Shown here: positions 60,733-64,000 of the stretch, piece by piece
Position numbering within the stretch: position 1 is the first letter of the stretch
Layout of the letters: the number at the start of each line of letters is the position of its first letter
Assembly: GCF_040610475.1 (NCBI RefSeq)
Contig: NZ_JBEXMJ010000007.1
Span: 186,001 to 250,000 of the forward strand
Direction: 5' to 3'
From: Actinopolymorpha sp. NPDC004070
Lineage (GTDB): Bacteria; Actinomycetota; Actinomycetes; Propionibacteriales; Actinopolymorphaceae
DNA: 64,000 nucleotides
The notes under the pieces: generated by a model
The model's input: the letters and a program-made list of their open reading frames with translations, nothing else
Database searches by the model: none
Told to the model about the DNA's origin: nothing
Made by a program: the position numbers and the translations under genes

Positions 60733-61821
60733 ATGAAGCTCGCAGAAATGGTTCCGTCCGCACCCGAGGCCGCACCGTTGGCCCGGCTCGTGGTCCAGGC
60801 CGGCGTCGGGTGGGCGGTCGGTGGACTTCCGCAGACCATCGGCGCGGACCGGCGCGGCACCGACGCGCCCTGGGACTACCTCCCGCTGCTGTCGATGAAG
60901 AAGCGGTACGAGAACGCCGGTCTGCGGCTGGCCGTCATCGAGGCCCGGCCGCCACTGGCGAACGCCAAGCGCGGGCTGCCCGGACGGGACGCCGAGATCG
61001 ACGCGGTGTGCACGCTGCTTTCGAACATGGGCCGGCTCGGCATCCCGGTGTGGTGCTACGAGTGGATGAGCGACTTCAACTGGCTGCGTACCGACACCGC
61101 CGTACCCTCCCGCGGCGGTTCGCTGGTGAGCGGGTACGACCACGCGCTGATGCAGCAGGCGCCGCCGGTGGAGGCGGGACCGATCAGCGAGGACGAGCTC
61201 TGGGAGAACCTCGAGTACTTCCTGCGCCGGGTGGTTCCGGTCGCGGAGAAGGCGGGCGTCAAGCTGGCCATGCATCCGGACGACCCGCCGATCTCCCCGG
61301 TCCGCGGCGTGGGCCGGATCATGCGCAGCGTGGACAACTTCCAGCGGCTGCTCGACCTGGTGCCGAGCCCGGTGAACGGCGTCACGCTGTGCCAGGGCAA
61401 CTTCCGGCTTATGACCGACGACATCCCGGCCGCCATCCGGAAGTTCGGAGAGCAGGGGAAGATCTTCTTCGTCCACTTCCGCGACGTCCGCGGCACCGTG
61501 GAGAACTTCGTCGAGACCTGGCACGACGACGGCCCGACCGACCTGTACGAATGCCTGCGCACCTACCGCGAGGTGGGCTTCGACGGGCCGATGCGGCCCG
61601 ACCACGTGCCGACGGTGGAGGGGGACAGCAACGTCAACCCCGGTTACTCGCTGTACGGACGGCTGTTCGCGCTCGGCTACATCCGCGGGCTGATGGAGGG
61701 CGTGGGGCGCGAGGGCCGGGCCGGTCGGAACGGCTCCGCGTCGGCCCGGGCGGGTCAGGACGGGGCCGCGTGGGCTCAGGCGGATCAGTCGGATCAGGGC
61801 GAGGCCCTGCCGGCGGGCTGA
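60733..61821 (+). CDS. uxuA: Mannonate dehydratase UxuA
   Basis: 362 residues. Dehydrates D-mannonate to 2-keto-3-deoxygluconate in the hexuronate pathway. Metal and substrate motifs: KLAMHPDDPP, CQGNFRLM, FVHFRDVRG and MRPDHVPTVEGD. The end is an Ala/Gly/Gln-rich tail of about 30 residues not seen in other UxuA. It overlaps the convergent HTH gene by 28 bases. The adjacent SDR and the lyase island support a uronate catabolic role. Confidence 0.92.
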   Translation: MKLAEMVPSAPEAAPLARLVVQAGVGWAVGGLPQTIGADRRGTDAPWDYLPLLSMKKRYENAGLRLAVIEARPPLANAKRGLPGRDAEIDAVCTLLSNMGRLGIPVWCYEWMSDFNWLRTDTAVPSRGGSLVSGYDHALMQQAPPVEAGPISEDELWENLEYFLRRVVPVAEKAGVKLAMHPDDPPISPVRGVGRIMRSVDNFQRLLDLVPSPVNGVTLCQGNFRLMTDDIPAAIRKFGEQGKIFFVHFRDVRGTVENFVETWHDDGPTDLYECLRTYREVGFDGPMRPDHVPTVEGDSNVNPGYSLYGRLFALGYIRGLMEGVGREGRAGRNGSASARAGQDGAAWAQADQSDQGEALPAG

Positions 61822-62087
61822 TCCGGCCGGTCGGGCACGACCCGGAACAGGTCACCGGGCTGGCAGTCGAGCGCGTCGCACAGGGCGGTGAGCGTGGAGA
61901 AGCGCACCGCCCTGGCCCGGTTGTTCTTCAGTACGGACAGGTTGACGACGGTGACGCCGACCCGGCGGGCAAGCTGGGTGACGGTCATTCCGCGCCGGGC
62001 GAGGGGTTCGTCCAGCCGGCACTCCACCCGGTGACCCTCGCCGGCGTCACCGTCACCGTCGTCAGGTCCGCCACGGGCCGCCCTCAC
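61794..62087 (-). CDS. Cro/C1-type HTH regulator (YozG-like)
   Basis: 97 residues, with a helix-turn-helix (MTVTQLARRVGVTVVNLSVL) and the ALDCQPGDLFRVV ending typical of small regulators paired with DUF2975 membrane proteins. No such partner is seen upstream. The start GTG 62087 overlaps the stop of a tiny ORF; GTG 62027, with GGCGAGGG before it, would give a more usual-length protein. Its 3' end overlaps uxuA on the opposite strand. Confidence 0.8.
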   Translation of the reverse strand: MRAARGGPDDGDGDAGEGHRVECRLDEPLARRGMTVTQLARRVGVTVVNLSVLKNNRARAVRFSTLTALCDALDCQPGDLFRVVPDRPDQPAGRASP

Positions 62088-62112
62088 ACCAGCCCCTCCA
62101 CGTCCCGGCTCA

Positions 62113-62265
62113 TCAGGCGTCCCCGCCGGAACACCTCGGCAAGGGAGGCAGTCCAGGCGCCGCGGCGGCCCCTCGTACCGCGACCGTGATGGTGGCGCCG
62201 GTCTCGCTGGGACGTTGGTCCGGTTCGGCGCTTGTGTCGCGGACGTCGCGAACGCGCCCGGTCAT
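62113..62265 (-). CDS. Small ORF upstream of the HTH gene
   Basis: 50 residues (MTGRVRDVRDTSAEPDQRPS start), unrecognised, rich in Ala/Pro/Arg. Its stop overlaps an ATG of a 9-codon ORF (62113 down to 62084), whose stop in turn overlaps the HTH start. It might be the remnant of a lost partner gene. Weakly supported. Confidence 0.25.
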   Translation of the reverse strand: MTGRVRDVRDTSAEPDQRPSETGATITVAVRGAAAAPGLPPLPRCSGGDA

Positions 62266-62362
62266 GCTGATCCCCCGTCGTTAGAGCACGGCGTACCAAA
62301 ACCTGGCTGGGGCGTGGCTGGTCGAACCGTCGTCGAGACGGCCGGATTTGCCGGGAACGACG

Positions 62363-62377
62363 TATCGACAATCGATA
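62363..62377. promoter_or_regulatory. TATCGA-CAA-TCGATA inverted repeat
   Basis: Perfect 6-bp arms with a 3-bp centre in an AT-rich patch between the small HTH gene and rimO. A likely operator, perhaps for the HTH protein. Confidence 0.45.
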
Positions 62378-62518
62378 AGGTACGCCTACGAGGACCCCCG
62401 CCAGATCGATCTGAACCCCGCCCGGAACCCGCCCGGAACCCGCGTACGGATGGCGGGACCGGCGCGCGAGGGACGCCGGGATCGCAGGTCGAGCTCCGGT
62501 AAGCGAGGATGGGCCGCG

Positions 62519-64000
62519 ATGACTGCGCCTTCCCATGCCCACCCGACCGCCGACGTGGCCCCCGAAACGACCACCACCGTGGCCGTCGTCACGCTCGGCT
62601 GCGCCCGCAACGAGGTCGACTCCGAAGAGCTCGCCGGCCGACTGGCCGAGGGCGGCTTCACCCTCGTCGAGGACGCCGAGTCCGCCGACGCCGTTCTGGT
62701 CAACACCTGCGGCTTCATCGAGACCGCGAAGAAGGACTCGGTGGACCAGCTGCTCGGTGCCGCCGACCTGAAGTCCGAGGGCGGGCGTACGCAGGCGGTG
62801 GTCGCCGTGGGCTGCCTGGCCGAGCGCTACGGCGAGGAGCTGGCGCGGGAGCTGCCCGAGGCGGACGCCGTGCTGAGCTTCGACGACTACCCCGACATCG
62901 CCGACCGCGTACGCACGATCCTCACCGGCGCCCCGCACGTGCCGCACGCCCCGCGCGACCGGCGCAAGCTGCTCCCCATCTCACCGGCCGCGCGCGGTTC
63001 GGCCGCCGCGGACTCCGCCGGTGCCGGCGGCGCGGTGGTTCCCGGCCACCGGGTGGTGACGCCGGACTCTCGCCCGGCGGCGGCCGACCTGACGCCGGAC
63101 CTGCCGGCCGGCATCGCCCCGGCCTCGGGTCCCCGCGTACACCGGCGGCGGCTCGGCGGCGGACCCGTCGCGCCACTGAAACTCGCGTCCGGCTGCGACC
63201 GGCGCTGCGCGTTCTGTGCGATCCCGCGGTTCCGGGGCGCGTTCATCTCCCGTCCGCCGGAGGACGTTCTCGCCGAGGCGGAATGGCTCGCCGGGCACGG
63301 CGTCCGCGAGCTGTTCCTGGTCAGCGAGAATTCCACGTCGTACGGCAAGGACCTCGGCGACCTGCGGCTGCTGGAGACGAGCCTGCTGCCCGCCCTGGCC
63401 GCCGTCGACGGGATCGAGCGGGTCCGGGTGTCCTACCTCCAGCCGGCCGAGATGCGCCCCGGCCTGGTCGAGGCGATGGCCACCGTGCCGGGCGTCGCGG
63501 CGTACTTCGACCTGTCGTTCCAGCACGCGAGCCCCACCGTCCTGCGCCGGATGCGGCGGTTCGGCGACACCGAACGTTTCCTCGGCCTGATCGAGCAGAT
63601 CCGCGCCGTCGCGCCGGAGGCCGGCATCCGCAGCAACGTCATCGTCGGCTTCCCGGGCGAGACCGAGGCGGACGTCGAGGAGCTGTGCGGGTTCCTGGAG
63701 GCCGCCCGGCTGGACGTGGTGGGCGTGTTCGGCTACTCCGACGAGGACGGTACGGAGGCGCTCGGCTACGACGGCAAGCTGGACGAGGACGAGATAGCCG
63801 CGCGGGCCGCCCGGGTCGGTGAGCTGGCCGAGGAGCTCACCGCGCAGCGGGCCGAGGACCGGATCGGGGAGGTCGTCGACGTGCTGGTCGAGTCCGTCGA
63901 CCCAGACGACTCGGACGACTCGGACGACTCGGACGACCGGAGGGGCGGCTCGGTCGAGGGCCGCGCCGCGCACCAGGGGCCCGAGGTCGACGGCACCATC
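62519..64000 (+). CDS. rimO: Ribosomal protein S12 methylthiotransferase RimO (3' end outside window)
   Basis: 494 residues visible. A radical-SAM enzyme that methylthiolates Asp of S12. The UPF0004 N-domain starts [20 protein letters not shown], with [14 protein letters not shown] and [10 protein letters not shown]. The radical-SAM cluster is [15 protein letters not shown]. The TRAM domain begins near EVVDVLVES and has an Asp/Ser repeat insertion (63905-63937). ATG 62519 follows GAGGATGG. The stop is beyond base 64000. Confidence 0.93.
   Translation, partial: MTAPSHAHPTADVAPETTTTVAVVTLGCARNEVDSEELAGRLAEGGFTLVEDAESADAVLVNTCGFIETAKKDSVDQLLGAADLKSEGGRTQAVVAVGCLAERYGEELARELPEADAVLSFDDYPDIADRVRTILTGAPHVPHAPRDRRKLLPISPAARGSAAADSAGAGGAVVPGHRVVTPDSRPAAADLTPDLPAGIAPASGPRVHRRRLGGGPVAPLKLASGCDRRCAFCAIPRFRGAFISRPPEDVLAEAEWLAGHGVRELFLVSENSTSYGKDLGDLRLLETSLLPALAAVDGIERVRVSYLQPAEMRPGLVEAMATVPGVAAYFDLSFQHASPTVLRRMRRFGDTERFLGLIEQIRAVAPEAGIRSNVIVGFPGETEADVEELCGFLEAARLDVVGVFGYSDEDGTEALGYDGKLDEDEIAARAARVGELAEELTAQRAEDRIGEVVDVLVESVDPDDSDDSDDSDDRRGGSVEGRAAHQGPEVDGTI
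63905..63937 (+). repeat. 9-bp repeats inside rimO
   Basis: GACGACTCG is repeated about 3.7 times in frame, coding Asp-Asp-Ser units in the TRAM domain. Confidence 0.7.

Noticed and set aside
62084..62947. DUF2975-type partner gene for the HTH regulator
   Set aside because: The minus-strand frame here is antisense to rimO in its first part and has no membrane segments.

Overview
The window is a chromosomal segment of a very GC-rich actinobacterium. The core gene order (infB - ylxP - rbfA - truB - ribF - rpsO - pnp - M16 peptidase - dapB - thyX - dapA - rnj - ftsK - rimO) is the one known from Streptomyces and relatives. GTG starts are common, stop/start overlaps (ATGA, GTGA) are frequent, and ThyX and RNase J are of actinobacterial type. 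I infer a soil or plant-associated member of the Propionibacteriales (Nocardioides / Kribbella / Actinopolymorpha-like); the sequence alone does not fix the genus.

Layout. 1-8964: translation and RNA-processing core (IF-2 tail, YlxP, RbfA, TruB, RibF, S15, PNPase), then an M16 peptidase and DapB. 9015-19958: first accessory insertion, with a PhyH-type dioxygenase, a CGNR regulator / GNAT / AzlCD operon, a compact paaABCDE phenylacetyl-CoA epoxidase operon, a cysteine-desulfurase-like protein, a chagasin-type inhibitor and, convergent to it, a papain-like protease operon. 20470-25611: core genes thyX, dapA and rnj, interrupted by a short ThrRS-like gene. 25652-55023: a 30-kb catabolic and accessory island. 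55307-59560: a leader peptide plus hairpin, an MFS transporter and ftsK. 59796-61821: an SDR-type epimerase/uronate-dehydrogenase-like gene and a mannonate dehydratase. 61794-64000: an HTH regulator and rimO, which runs off the window.

The island reads as a polysaccharide/uronate utilisation locus. It encodes a Tat-exported heparinase II/III-family lyase, a second Tat-exported protein, a deacetylase-like enzyme, a complete peptide/oligosaccharide-type ABC importer (lipoprotein, two permeases, two ATPases), a Gfo/Idh/MocA oxidoreductase, an NAD-dependent epimerase, two unusual DHDPS-family aldolases, two DegT aminotransferases and a glucarate-dehydratase-like enolase. UxuA and the uronate-dehydrogenase-like SDR beyond ftsK fit the same chemistry. 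Three copies of one 16-bp operator-like palindrome (30211, 30400, 45356) lie in the two divergent promoter regions of this island and suggest a common regulator.

The most promising candidate for an undescribed system is 17866-19958. A papain-family (C1) cysteine protease without a visible signal peptide is followed, 10 nt later, by a 146-residue protein whose C-terminal part resembles the protease's own C-terminal domain, and a chagasin-like (I42) cysteine-protease inhibitor is encoded convergently next door. Other notable features are a 52-bp perfect palindrome after ftsK, a 44-bp tandem repeat array ending in two terminator hairpins, a series of probable leaderless promoters, and a leader-ORF/hairpin arrangement in front of the MFS gene.
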